Assembly (NCBI GenBank): GCA_006226375.1
Contig: SBHC01000039.1
Span: 1-64,000, forward strand
Direction: 5' to 3'
DNA from: Deltaproteobacteria bacterium
GTDB taxonomy: Bacteria; Myxococcota_C; UBA6777
DNA: 64,000 bases
This document shows, in pieces, positions 1 to 8,094 of this stretch (positions are counted from its first letter, which is position 1; each line of letters starts with the position of its first letter). Position numbers and translations under genes: made by a program. The notes under the pieces were generated by a model. That model was not told where the DNA came from. It saw nothing but the letters and a program-made list of their open reading frames with translations, and ran no database searches.

Positions 1-470
1 ATGTTGCTGTTCTGGATGGCGTTCATTTGGTTGCGGAGGGAGCCCATCTTGTTGAGAGCACCAGCAGCAGCGCCGAGGCCGGAGTTACCGCCAGCGCCCA
101 TGCCGAGTCCGCCACCGAAGCCACCAGCGAAGGGAACGCCCATTCCCATTCCACCCATGGGAGCGGTCATGGGTCCACCCATGCCAACGCCACCAGCCAT
201 GGGGAGTTGGGGCATACGGCCAGCGTTCAGAGCGCCCGACTGGGGCTTGAACATTGCGCCGAGGCCTTGGGTGATGCTTCCGAAGAGGTTTCCAGCTTGC
301 TGGAACACACCGATCGGGTCGCCAGTCAGAGCAGCGGTCAAACCGCCGGTGATAGCGCCAAGCCCACGGCCAGCGATGCTGTTTCCGAAGAGGTTGGAGG
401 TTACGTTGTTGACGGTTTTGCCCATGTCAAAGCCAAACATACGAGTCACGGTTCCGATTCCGAATGCCAT
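1..470 (-). CDS. Glycine-rich protein of the type III export locus (3' end outside window)
   Basis: An open frame reads leftward from an ATG at 470-468 and stays open to the window edge, so the C-terminus is missing; at least 156 residues are visible. AAGGAG lies 8 bases before the ATG, which is a strong ribosome binding site. The protein starts MAFGIGTVTRMFGF. Residues 1-75 are Gly/Ala-rich and weakly hydrophobic. Residues 85-145 are Gly/Met/Pro-rich with repeated GMG and GGxG units. There is no signal peptide. It follows sctU on the same strand after 187 bases. I do not recognise the family. Its position suggests a substrate or structural protein of the export apparatus, but this is inference. 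The plus-strand reading frames here are shadows. Confidence 0.7.
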   Translation of the reverse strand, partial: MAFGIGTVTRMFGFDMGKTVNNVTSNLFGNSIAGRGLGAITGGLTAALTGDPIGVFQQAGNLFGSITQGLGAMFKPQSGALNAGRMPQLPMAGGVGMGGPMTAPMGGMGMGVPFAGGFGGGLGMGAGGNSGLGAAAGALNKMGSLRNQMNAIQNSN

Positions 471-546
471 GATTCAATCTCCTTGTCCGAATCAAAAGGT
501 TAAGGTTTTTCTATGAGTTCTATATGAAATACACCCCAATGGGATG

Positions 547-594
547 TGAACTCTTGAAGTTCAGTCACAGGCCATTATCGGCAGATTGGCTGTG
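547..594. promoter_or_regulatory. Two dyads in the gap between sctU and the glycine-rich gene
   Basis: TGAACT (547-552) and AGTTCA (558-563) form a perfect 6-base inverted repeat with a 5-base spacer. Next to it, CACAGGCC (566-573) pairs with GGCTGTG (588-594) with one bulge. The pair sits about 80 bases upstream of the glycine-rich gene. It could be an operator or an intra-operon hairpin. No convincing minus-strand -35 element was found. Confidence 0.3.
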
Positions 595-657
595 GGGTTG
601 CTGATTTTTTTCCTGAAAAAAACAAAAACAAAGTCTTGCTATGAAAAGTTCAGGAGT

Positions 658-1719
658 TTAGTCCGTTTCCCCTCGCTCTTCAGCGAGTTGATAGACGAAC
701 TGGAGGATCTCAGCAACGGCATCATACAAGTCTTCGGGAATCTCTTCACCGAGTTCGAGTTTGTTGAGCGCGGCAGCCAGAGGCACGTTGCGCAGGATGG
801 GGATTCCTTCCTCTTTTGCGATCTCTTTGATCTTCGAGGCCCAGAGTCGTTCACCCTTTGCGATCACCTGTGGTGCACCCATTGTATCTTTATCGTAGCG
901 AATTGCAACCGCAATGTGATCGGGGTTGACAATTACCGCGTCAGCCTTGCGTGTTTCTTGGGTGGCACTGGTCATCGCCATCTCCTGATGAAGCTGTTTT
1001 CGTTTGCCTTTGATAAACGGATCGCCTTCCTGGTTCTTGTATTCGTCCTTGATCTCTTTTTTCGACATCATCATGTCTTTTTTGTACTGCCACTTCTGGT
1101 AAGCCCAGTCTGCGGCAGCGATGCAGCCGAACACGACTCCGATGCGAACGGAGAGGTCAAAGATCAAGCCCCACACCAAATCGATGGTGTCGGAGAGGGG
1201 AGTGCGAATGGCCAGGATGATCTCAATCACACGGTCCTTCACCACGAAGTAGGCGAGCAACGAGACCACTGTAAGCTTGAGCGTGGACTTGAGCAACTCC
1301 ACAAGCTTCTTGAGCTTGAACATCCCCTTGATGCCTTCGATCGGGTTGAGCTTCTTGATGTCAGGCTTGAGAGGTTCAAAGGTGATCAGGACGCCGACCT
1401 GAATGTAGTTGGCGAAGAAGGCCACCACAAAGCATACCGCGGCGGTGGGCATGACCACAACCAGAAGTGTATCGAGGCCGACTTCCAGCATCTTGGAGAT
1501 GGCACCCACGCCAATGCTGCCCTCGGAAATGGCGGCGATGTTGAGGTTGATAAACTCCTGGAGCTTGCCCGAAATGTGGGCACCGTTGAAGTAGATCATA
1601 AAGAAGCCGATCAAAAAGATCGACGCTGCGATCACGTCCTGGCTCTTGGCTATCTGGCCTTTCTTCCGTGCTTCTCGCAGCTTATGTTCTGTAGGTTCTT
1701 CGGTTTTATCTCCAGACAT
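658..1719 (-). CDS. sctU: Type III export switch protein SctU (FlhB/YscU family)
   Basis: Inner-membrane component of the type III export gate that sets substrate specificity through self-cleavage. The ATG at 1719 was chosen because MSGDKTEEPTEHKLREARKKG matches the family N-terminus; a longer frame would overlap sctT. About 353 residues: four hydrophobic segments (about 30-50, 85-110, 148-170, 185-205), then a cytoplasmic domain with the DPxxKxxxR linker (about 233-240). The autocleavage motif is N265-P266-D267-H268, whereas the usual form is NPTH. The N-terminus resembles injectisome SctU (KKGQxAKS) more than flagellar FlhB. It is the last core gene of the operon, 32 bases after sctT. Confidence 0.93.
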   Translation of the reverse strand: MSGDKTEEPTEHKLREARKKGQIAKSQDVIAASIFLIGFFMIYFNGAHISGKLQEFINLNIAAISEGSIGVGAISKMLEVGLDTLLVVVMPTAAVCFVVAFFANYIQVGVLITFEPLKPDIKKLNPIEGIKGMFKLKKLVELLKSTLKLTVVSLLAYFVVKDRVIEIILAIRTPLSDTIDLVWGLIFDLSVRIGVVFGCIAAADWAYQKWQYKKDMMMSKKEIKDEYKNQEGDPFIKGKRKQLHQEMAMTSATQETRKADAVIVNPDHIAVAIRYDKDTMGAPQVIAKGERLWASKIKEIAKEEGIPILRNVPLAAALNKLELGEEIPEDLYDAVAEILQFVYQLAEERGETD

Positions 1720-1751
1720 CGAACATCTCGCTTGGGCAGAGGAGAACCGGG

Positions 1752-2600
1752 TTAGATCTGCAAGGGGGTTAAGTAACGAATGGCCATCCACACTTTGTTG
1801 AGTGCCACGATCATGATCTTCTGACTTTCGTCGAGGAAAAGATAGAACGCCATCATCGAAAACAAAACACCCAACACTGCTTTGAAGGGCATCATCAAGA
1901 ATAACACGTTAATCTGCGGGGCCACCTTGTTGAACAAACCCATACAGACGTCGGTGATAAAAATCGAGATAATCACAGGGGCGCTCAAGGTGATCGCTGC
2001 CACAAACAGGTTTCCGGTGATCCGGATCATCATATCAAAAAACGGCCACATGCCTGTTTCCAGGGGGGGGACACCTGCGAGGGGGATGAGCGCGTAGCTT
2101 TGGGCAAAGTAGTTGAGGAAGATCAGGTGGCCATCCAGGAGCAAGAAGAACACAAGCAGCACCTGGAAGTACAAACTACCAAAGACGGAAGCCTGCTTGC
2201 CCGATTCTGGGACAAGCGCAGTTCCCATGGCAGAGCCTCGGGCGGTGTCGACAAAGCGGCCGATCATCTCTGCACCATGCCAGATGGTCATGATGATGAA
2301 CCCGAGGATCACCCCAACAAAGACTTCCTTCGCAATCAGTCCGGCAATCCGAGCTGCGAAGGGATACAGCGCGTTTTGTGGACGAAACACCATGTCAAGG
2401 TTGGCTTCGTTGAGCACGAAGGGGTAGACGAGGATGCCGATAACAAACGACAAGCCAATCTTAATCTGGGAAGGGACGAGCTTTCCACCAATGAACGGAG
2501 CCAGCCAGATCATTCCCAGAATACGCGACATCATCAGCCCTACAGCAAGGACGACCTCGGATGTATTGTATTTGGAAAAGAGGGCGAGCAGTTCTGTCAT
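1752..2600 (-). CDS. sctT: Type III export gate protein SctT (FliR/YscT family)
   Basis: Polytopic inner-membrane protein that builds the export gate with SctR and SctS. The start chosen is the ATG at 2600 (MTELLALFSKYN); an upstream in-frame extension lacks conservation and a ribosome binding site. About 282 residues with six or more hydrophobic segments. Family features include the early RILGMIWLAPFIGG stretch and a central region FVGVILGFIIMTIWHGAEM. It lies 82 bases after sctS and 32 bases before the sctU start. Assignment rests on hydropathy, motif resemblance and gene order. Confidence 0.9.
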   Translation of the reverse strand: MTELLALFSKYNTSEVVLAVGLMMSRILGMIWLAPFIGGKLVPSQIKIGLSFVIGILVYPFVLNEANLDMVFRPQNALYPFAARIAGLIAKEVFVGVILGFIIMTIWHGAEMIGRFVDTARGSAMGTALVPESGKQASVFGSLYFQVLLVFFLLLDGHLIFLNYFAQSYALIPLAGVPPLETGMWPFFDMMIRITGNLFVAAITLSAPVIISIFITDVCMGLFNKVAPQINVLFLMMPFKAVLGVLFSMMAFYLFLDESQKIMIVALNKVWMAIRYLTPLQI

Positions 2601-2682
2601 GAGAGATGGTTTCCACCGGCTGTGCGTTTGTACCATCGTGGGAAAAGACGAGGGTGAAACTCACGAGGCCACATGAAGGAGG

Positions 2683-2958
2683 TCAGCGTACGATGGCAGG
2701 GAAAGCTGTAAACAACATCTCGCAGTAGCGTATGAGAATGTTGCCGATCCAGGCGCCAAAGATCATCAGCGAACCAAACACGCAGACAATCTTCGGGACA
2801 AAGGTCAGGGTTTGTTCCTGAATCTGGGTCACGGCCTGGAAAATCGAGATCATCAAACCCACCACCATGCTGATGATAATGGGAGGGCCTGAAGCGATCA
2901 TCACAAGCAGAAACCCTTCGTTGGTGACCTGAATAACGTATTGTTTGATGGCTTCCAT
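2683..2958 (-). CDS. sctS: Type III export gate protein SctS (FliQ/YscS family)
   Basis: Small inner-membrane export-gate subunit of 91 residues, the normal size for FliQ/SctS. Two hydrophobic helices (about 15-40 and 52-75) surround the conserved AVTQIQEQTLTFVPKI loop, diagnostic for the family. AAGGA lies 8 bases before the ATG. It sits 23 bases after sctR and upstream of sctT, the invariant R-S-T order. Confidence 0.96.
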   Translation of the reverse strand: MEAIKQYVIQVTNEGFLLVMIASGPPIIISMVVGLMISIFQAVTQIQEQTLTFVPKIVCVFGSLMIFGAWIGNILIRYCEMLFTAFPAIVR

Positions 2959-2981
2959 GGTGTGTTGTCCTTGGAGCTACG

Positions 2982-3911
2982 TCATATGTAGCCCAGTATG
3001 AGCCCCTTGGTGATTAAGTACCATCCGTCTACCAGTACAAACAGAAGCAGCTTGAACGGTAGAGAAATTGTGGTGGGTGAGAGCATGTGCATCCCCAGCG
3101 CCAAGAGAATGTTGGCGACCACCATGTCCACAATGATAAACGGCAAAAAGATTAAGAAGCCTATCTGAAAGGCTTCTTTGAGTTCCGATATGACAAACGA
3201 AGGTATGAGAACGATGAAATCGTCGAGCCCTACCTTCCTCTTGGTGACCTTTTTGCCGCTGCCTTCACGCTTGAGGTCTCGCTGCTGTTTTAACTCCTGC
3301 GCACGCTGGAGTTGGAGAGCGAGGTTGTAAAACATATTGCGCTCTTTGACGTGGCTGTGTTCCTTGAGGAATCGCTTCACAGGACCACCCACACCGCCGA
3401 GGATCTTATCGAGCAGCTTCGCGCTCTGCATGTCCATAAACAAGGACTTGCGTTTCTTGCGTCGGTTGTTGGCCTGGGTTCCGTTGCGCCACTCTTCGAG
3501 GTGCGGCTTGATGTTGGTATGGATCTCCAAGCCCACCGGTGCCATGACGTACACGGTAAGAATGATCGACAACCCGGTGATGACCTGGGTCGGCGGGTTC
3601 TGCTGGGTTCCCAACGCGCTCCGGATGATCGACAGCACCACCGCAATCTTCACAAACGAAGTAATCATCATCAAGAGGAACGGGGCCAGCGCCATCGATC
3701 CCAGGATGATGATGAGTTGCAGCGGATTGCCGGTCAGACCCTGGGTAAAGTCCGGGGTCATCGGCTTGCGCTGGGCCAGCGTATCACCGGCCATCAGCAA
3801 AAACGGCAAACAAGCGAGAGACAAAGCTAGCGTACGCCGCATCCAAGGATGCTGCAGCCAGCGTTGCACACGCGTGCGCTCAGTTGGAGGAGGAGGGGGA
3901 TTTTTGCCCAT
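2982..3911 (-). CDS. sctR: Type III export gate protein SctR (FliP/YscR family) with basic loop insertion
   Basis: Core export-gate subunit, 309 residues. GAGGT sits 8 bases before the ATG at 3911, supporting this start even though it overlaps the fliO end by 32 bases; a second possible start at 3842 would begin just before the signal-like segment. Residues 24-47 look like a cleavable signal, as in FliP. Conserved parts: the first TM pair, then the C-terminal block with LIPSFVISELKEAFQIGF, the LPFIIVDMVVAN helix and the LPFKLLLFVLVDGW ending. The loop between them (about 125-210) is unusually long and rich in Lys/Arg, including NNRRKKRK and later KREGSGKKVTKRK; typical SctR proteins are about 220 residues. 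Confidence 0.94.
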   Translation of the reverse strand: MGKNPPPPPTERTRVQRWLQHPWMRRTLALSLACLPFLLMAGDTLAQRKPMTPDFTQGLTGNPLQLIIILGSMALAPFLLMMITSFVKIAVVLSIIRSALGTQQNPPTQVITGLSIILTVYVMAPVGLEIHTNIKPHLEEWRNGTQANNRRKKRKSLFMDMQSAKLLDKILGGVGGPVKRFLKEHSHVKERNMFYNLALQLQRAQELKQQRDLKREGSGKKVTKRKVGLDDFIVLIPSFVISELKEAFQIGFLIFLPFIIVDMVVANILLALGMHMLSPTTISLPFKLLLFVLVDGWYLITKGLILGYI

Positions 3912-4683
3912 CACTTACAACCTCAAAGTCAGTAGGCACCGAACGATTGTTGGCAGTGTCGTTCTCTTCATGGGTCTTTCCAGAAGGAGAGTCTTCCGAA
4001 GAGGACGGCGAATCCGAAGGACCACCGCGTCGCAAGCGTTCCCAGAAGCCACCCTTGGATTGGGCGCTTTGCTCCATATACGTTTGGGCCGTCTGCGCAT
4101 CCAGTCGTTCGATGAGCGTGACCCCTTGCTCGTGTGTAGCCAATAACAGGTATTGGCCTGTGACTTCAACCACCCAGAGCCCTTTTTTCGGCTCCAGGGC
4201 CAAGCGATCGCAGACACGCAGCATGCTTCCACCGCCCGGAGCATGAAGCCCTGCGCGTTGGGCAGCCCATCGCAAAATCGCATAGATCAACAATACTACC
4301 ACACCCAGCGCCACAAGCATCCCAAACAACTGACTCCAAAAGAAGGAGCGGCGTGAGAGAAGCTGCTTGGAGAGCTTGGGGAAGGAAGGCTTGGTAAACC
4401 GCTTTTGCGTGGGAAGCGGTGTGGGTTGGCCTTGCAACGAAGGCTGTGTGTGGGGTGCAACGGCCGGAGGACGTACCTGTCCCGATTGAACCTGAGCCGG
4501 TTGAGAGGCCGGGCGCGTTGTGCTCGGCTGACTGTCTGCCTTCTGTGGCTGCGGCTGGGCGGGAGGTTTCGACGGCGAGGCCGTGCGACGTGGAGGAGGA
4601 GAGTCCGGTCGTGCGTGAAGTGTAGAGGGAGTGCTCGTCCAAAGGAAGAGCAAGCCCAAGAGCCAAAAGGCAAATCGTTGCAT
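3880..4683 (-). CDS. FliO-like export apparatus assembly protein
   Basis: 267 residues, placed between sctQ and sctR where fliO sits in flagellar operons. N-terminal signal sequence (1-24), a long Pro/Ser/Gln linker (25-100), one TM helix (about 113-137), then the FliO core: LRVCDRLALEPKKGLWVVEV followed by GQYLLLATHEQGVTLIERL. The C-terminal 60 residues are acidic and disordered. FliO helps FliP/SctR assemble in flagellar systems and is normally absent from injectisomes. Here it accompanies otherwise injectisome-like genes. The ribosome binding site is poor, so coupling to sctQ (15 bases upstream) is likely. Confidence 0.82.
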   Translation of the reverse strand: MQRFAFWLLGLLFLWTSTPSTLHARPDSPPPRRTASPSKPPAQPQPQKADSQPSTTRPASQPAQVQSGQVRPPAVAPHTQPSLQGQPTPLPTQKRFTKPSFPKLSKQLLSRRSFFWSQLFGMLVALGVVVLLIYAILRWAAQRAGLHAPGGGSMLRVCDRLALEPKKGLWVVEVTGQYLLLATHEQGVTLIERLDAQTAQTYMEQSAQSKGGFWERLRRGGPSDSPSSSEDSPSGKTHEENDTANNRSVPTDFEVVSDGQKSPSSSN

Positions 4684-4698
4684 TTGTGTCAGGTCGGG

Positions 4699-5991
4699 TT
4701 AGCGGTGAAGGCTGATGATGCGGATGCCGAGCTTCCCGTCCACTTCGACGAGTTCTCCACGGCCAATGCTTTGCCCTTGGACGACAAGGTCGAGCGGCTC
4801 GTGTGGAGAGCGGTTCAACTCAAGGATCTGGCCCACTCGCAGGTACATGATGTCCCGAGCGCGACAGTTGATGCGGCCCAACTCGGCAACCAGAGGGACA
4901 GGTACATCGCTGAGCACAGGACCCATCTCATCGTAGTTGTCTTCGGGGCCCCCTTGTGACTCTTCGTACTCGCTGGGCGCAATGTGTTGTTCGTCCATCA
5001 AGTATTCACTCCTATCTATCGTTCCTAGCATCGGAGGTTCGGCCAATTGGACGACCTCCTCGATGCGAGCTTGGATCAGAGGCATAGAAGCGTCGTTCTG
5101 AAGGGAACAACGCAGCGCGTAATGGGGATGGTCCGAGAACTGGAGGATGCCTTCGCCGTCCCACAAACGGTCTTCTTCGCGGCGATGGGCCATGCACTCT
5201 CGGATCAGGATGATGTCGTCGGTCTGCAGCCCTACAAGGTCAGCCTCGCTCAAGTCCACGGTGCCGACGCGAAGGTAGCCTTCCACAGGGGTCTCTGCCA
5301 CACGGTGGATGCGCTGCTGAAAGAACTGGTATTCTTCCTGGCTCTGGCGGAGATCGGGCAGAGCGTTTGTCATCTCGTAGACAAGGTTGGTGGGGAGGAA
5401 CAACCGGGCGAATCCATGCTGTCCCAAAAACTGCAGGCTCATCTCTTTGTAGTAGAACGTGGTGCCAGGGGCGAGGGTTTCTTGTAGCGCGTAAAACGAC
5501 GGATGGATCTCTTCCAGGCGCAACTCCAAGTTCTGTGGGGTCGCCCAGGTCTCTTGCAACCCTCGCATCATCTTGAGCAGGAGGTACGTAAAGATGCCCT
5601 TCTCAATGTCGGAGAGAGGGACTCCTTCTTCGATGTTGTCGCCGTTGCCGCCCAGGGCGCGATCGAGCATGACCCTGGCTAGAAACGGGGAAAACTCAAC
5701 CCAAACTCGTTGTTCCAGAGGAAGCAGCGCCACTTGCACGAGCAGCGTGGGAGGAATACAGATCTGCTGCATTTGGGCCGCGTCAATCATCCGTGCTGTG
5801 GAGGTCCACTGCCAGTCGATGGCGCCGTGAACAAACGGCTCAACCTGTTGGAACATGCGCTGTGGCAGGTCAGGTGGAAGCAACTCCGCAGGCGCAATGC
5901 TGGCCCAACGGTTGAAAAATTCAATCTCTTCCCGTGTTACCTTGGGGAGGTTTTGAAACGAGAATGTCTGTAGAGGTAGAGAAGCGTGCAT
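4699..5991 (-). CDS. sctQ: Type III cytoplasmic ring protein SctQ (FliM/FliN, SpoA-domain)
   Basis: 430 residues. The N-terminal 230 residues resemble the FliM/YscQ middle region. A first SpoA-like unit lies at about 235-310 (GYLRVGTVDLSEADLVGLQ) and a clear C-terminal SpoA domain at about 355-430 (VAELGRINCRARDIMYLRVGQILELN, ending GKLGIRIISLHR). SctQ forms the cytoplasmic sorting platform or C-ring that recruits substrates and the ATPase. It is the first gene of the operon seen here. The ATPase (SctN), SctV, needle and ring proteins are not in the window. Confidence 0.88.
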   Translation of the reverse strand: MHASLPLQTFSFQNLPKVTREEIEFFNRWASIAPAELLPPDLPQRMFQQVEPFVHGAIDWQWTSTARMIDAAQMQQICIPPTLLVQVALLPLEQRVWVEFSPFLARVMLDRALGGNGDNIEEGVPLSDIEKGIFTYLLLKMMRGLQETWATPQNLELRLEEIHPSFYALQETLAPGTTFYYKEMSLQFLGQHGFARLFLPTNLVYEMTNALPDLRQSQEEYQFFQQRIHRVAETPVEGYLRVGTVDLSEADLVGLQTDDIILIRECMAHRREEDRLWDGEGILQFSDHPHYALRCSLQNDASMPLIQARIEEVVQLAEPPMLGTIDRSEYLMDEQHIAPSEYEESQGGPEDNYDEMGPVLSDVPVPLVAELGRINCRARDIMYLRVGQILELNRSPHEPLDLVVQGQSIGRGELVEVDGKLGIRIISLHR

Positions 5992-6180
5992 CTTTTTTTC
6001 TCAAAACACTTCACGTCCGCGCCAAAGGAAGCCACGGGCCTTGTGTACTAGCTTGACCACGAGTGGGGGTCATGGTAGTCCAAATGAGGGGAAAAAGACA
6101 ACTGTTTTTTCACCGTCTGCCGGTTTGGATAGCCCGGCTCTCACGATCCCATGGCACCTGTAACGTACTGAGGTCCAATC

Positions 6181-7023
6181 ATGTCACGACGCTTCTTGCT
6201 TGCTTGTGTTCAACTCCACAGTACCAACGATCTCCAACACAACTTGGAGCGGTGCCGGCATTGGATTCGTCAGGCTGCAGAACGCAGCGTGGAGCTGGTG
6301 ATTCTTCCCGAAGACTTTGGCTACATGGCCGTGCTTGAAAAAGAAAAGCTTGGTCTCAAGCCTGCAGAGTTGGGTCGGATCAAGGAGAGCATCCGAGAAG
6401 AAGCCATTCGCTACGGGATTCATGTCTTGGCTGGTGGCTATCCCACTCTGGCTGAGGACGGAGAGCGGCTGACCAACACCGCCACGTTGTTCTCGCCCAC
6501 AGGAGAAGAGCTCGCCCACTACAACAAGATCCACTTGTTTGATGCGGACCCTCCAGGGCTTCCGCCGTTGCGAGAGTCTGATCTGATTCAACCCGGAGAC
6601 GAAGTGGTGGTCGTGAAGACCGACCTCTGTACGATCGGCTTGTCCATCTGCTACGACTTGCGCTTCCCTGAAATGTACCGAATGATGGCCTTGCAAGGCG
6701 CCGAGTTGATGACTGTCCCTGCCGCTTTCACCCTGACCACAGGGAAAGACCACTGGCGCGTTCTGTTGCGCGCTCGAGCGATCGAAAACCAATGTTATGT
6801 TGCTGCAGCCGGCCAGTGGGGACGCCACTCCGAAAAGCGCCACTCCTTTGGGATGTCCTTGGTGGCAGATCCTTGGGGCACGGTGGTCGCTTGTGCTTCG
6901 GAAGGAGAAGGTCTGGCGGTGGCTGAGTTCCAACCTCCACGCATTGAAAAAGTTCGTGAGACCGTACCGTGCCGTCGGCACATCCGCCGTGACCTGTTCT
7001 CGGGACTTCCTGAACAATCTTAA
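6181..7023 (+). CDS. Carbon-nitrogen hydrolase (nitrilase family, Nit1/YafV-like)
   Basis: 280 residues, typical for the nitrilase superfamily. The catalytic triad is visible: Glu44 (ILPEDFG), Lys116 (YNKIHLF) and Cys157 (SICYDLRFPE). The latter pattern resembles the deaminated glutathione amidase/omega-amidase branch, so the likely reaction is hydrolysis of a small amide to acid and ammonia in the cytoplasm. The exact substrate is not determinable. A lipoprotein-like gene follows after 11 bases on the same strand, probably one transcript. It is divergent from the type III operon. Confidence 0.88.
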   Translation: MSRRFLLACVQLHSTNDLQHNLERCRHWIRQAAERSVELVILPEDFGYMAVLEKEKLGLKPAELGRIKESIREEAIRYGIHVLAGGYPTLAEDGERLTNTATLFSPTGEELAHYNKIHLFDADPPGLPPLRESDLIQPGDEVVVVKTDLCTIGLSICYDLRFPEMYRMMALQGAELMTVPAAFTLTTGKDHWRVLLRARAIENQCYVAAAGQWGRHSEKRHSFGMSLVADPWGTVVACASEGEGLAVAEFQPPRIEKVRETVPCRRHIRRDLFSGLPEQS

Positions 7024-7034
7024 GAGAGGGTGAG

Positions 7035-8066
7035 ATGAAGGGGTCCTGGATGGTCCATCGTTTGTGGGTTCGTGGTGCGCTGCTTGTGCTGCTGCTGTCG
7101 TTGTTGGTGTCGCCTTTGTCACAAGGGTGTGGTCGCAGCATTGTCAGCTTTGACACCGCGGCCGGTAGCTTGAGCCGTCCCGTTCTTGACCTGGAGTTGA
7201 GCCTTGGAGCGGACGGGAACCTGCGTCGTTTGTTCAACCGGATCCGCTGGCTGGAGCAACTCCGCGAGTGGGAGGTCCGACTGCAACTTCACTCCCTTGC
7301 TTCCTGGCTGGGCAGCGCTCGGGAAGGACGGCTTAAGCTCTGCGGCACAAGCTGCTCGCGCTGTTACTCCGGCAATGAAAGCATCGGCCGAGTGGCGATG
7401 GCTTGTTACACCCGCGAAGGGGGTGCTTCGTTTGAGAGCTTGCAAGACGCGAACGTCGAAACCATCCAACTTCAAAGCTGTCAATTGTCAGGTCTCGTGA
7501 ACTTGGAGGCTCCCACCATTGCAAAGCAGGGAGGCGAAGCGTACATCACCTGGGATCAAGTCTGTTTCCCTGCCGCCCGCAAGTACGACGAATCTGTCGA
7601 TGGCATCTGCATGAGCGGTCTGACTGCTTTTGAAGTGCTGTTGAACTCTGAGTACACACCAGCCCGGCTTGATGCGTTGTGGGTGACGCGGGTGTCGATC
7701 AAAGAAGGAGTGGGTGACAACCTGATTGAACGACGCCTCGATGGTGTCGTGGGGACCTTCTTTGACTCACGAACCTCTGCTCCAAACACCACACAGCCTT
7801 ACCGCAGCGCCATTCTCATTGATGAAAAGAACGCTCTGTACAGCAACTTTGAAGTGTTGCACTGCAAAGCAGACCAACCCTTGCCTGCGTACCGCGATTG
7901 TTGCGGCTTGTTCCGAATCCTGACCAGTGATGGCCAACATCTCTGCGGCTTTGCCGGGGCTGGAACGCCTTCTGACAAGCGGACAAGCTGTTGGACAGGC
8001 TCTCTTGCCTCCGCGTCCCCCGTCACGATGGGTACGTTTGAAGTCCGTTGCGCCAAAGTGCCTTGA
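7035..8066 (+). CDS. Putative secreted or lipid-anchored Cys-containing protein, unknown function
   Basis: 343 residues. A hydrophobic signal (about 12-30) ends LSQGC, a weak lipobox, so lipoprotein status is possible but not certain. The mature protein has many cysteines spread over its length (for example CGTSCSRCYSG, CCGLF, CGFAG, CWTG), suggesting a disulfide-bonded exported protein. GAGAGGG precedes the ATG. Only 11 bases separate it from the nitrilase gene. I recognise no domain. Confidence 0.75.
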   Translation: MKGSWMVHRLWVRGALLVLLLSLLVSPLSQGCGRSIVSFDTAAGSLSRPVLDLELSLGADGNLRRLFNRIRWLEQLREWEVRLQLHSLASWLGSAREGRLKLCGTSCSRCYSGNESIGRVAMACYTREGGASFESLQDANVETIQLQSCQLSGLVNLEAPTIAKQGGEAYITWDQVCFPAARKYDESVDGICMSGLTAFEVLLNSEYTPARLDALWVTRVSIKEGVGDNLIERRLDGVVGTFFDSRTSAPNTTQPYRSAILIDEKNALYSNFEVLHCKADQPLPAYRDCCGLFRILTSDGQHLCGFAGAGTPSDKRTSCWTGSLASASPVTMGTFEVRCAKVP

Positions 8067-8094
8067 GAGAAACTCTGCTCCCCCAACGATGTGT

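Noticed and set aside
1-516. Two plus-strand open frames at the left edge (proline-rich and Ser/His-rich products)
   Set aside because: The minus strand carries a frame with an excellent ribosome binding site and coherent Gly-rich product; the plus frames are compositional mirrors.
547-563. LexA/SOS box at TGAACT...AGTTCA
   Set aside because: Spacing and flanks do not match known LexA boxes, and the neighbouring genes are not SOS genes.
586-1755. Long plus-strand frame over sctU
   Set aside because: It lies antisense to a recognised SctU and has no homologous features.
6052-6080. Promoter for the nitrilase with TTGACC
   Set aside because: The -10 hexamer at 17-base spacing (TAGTCC) is poor, so I do not list it.
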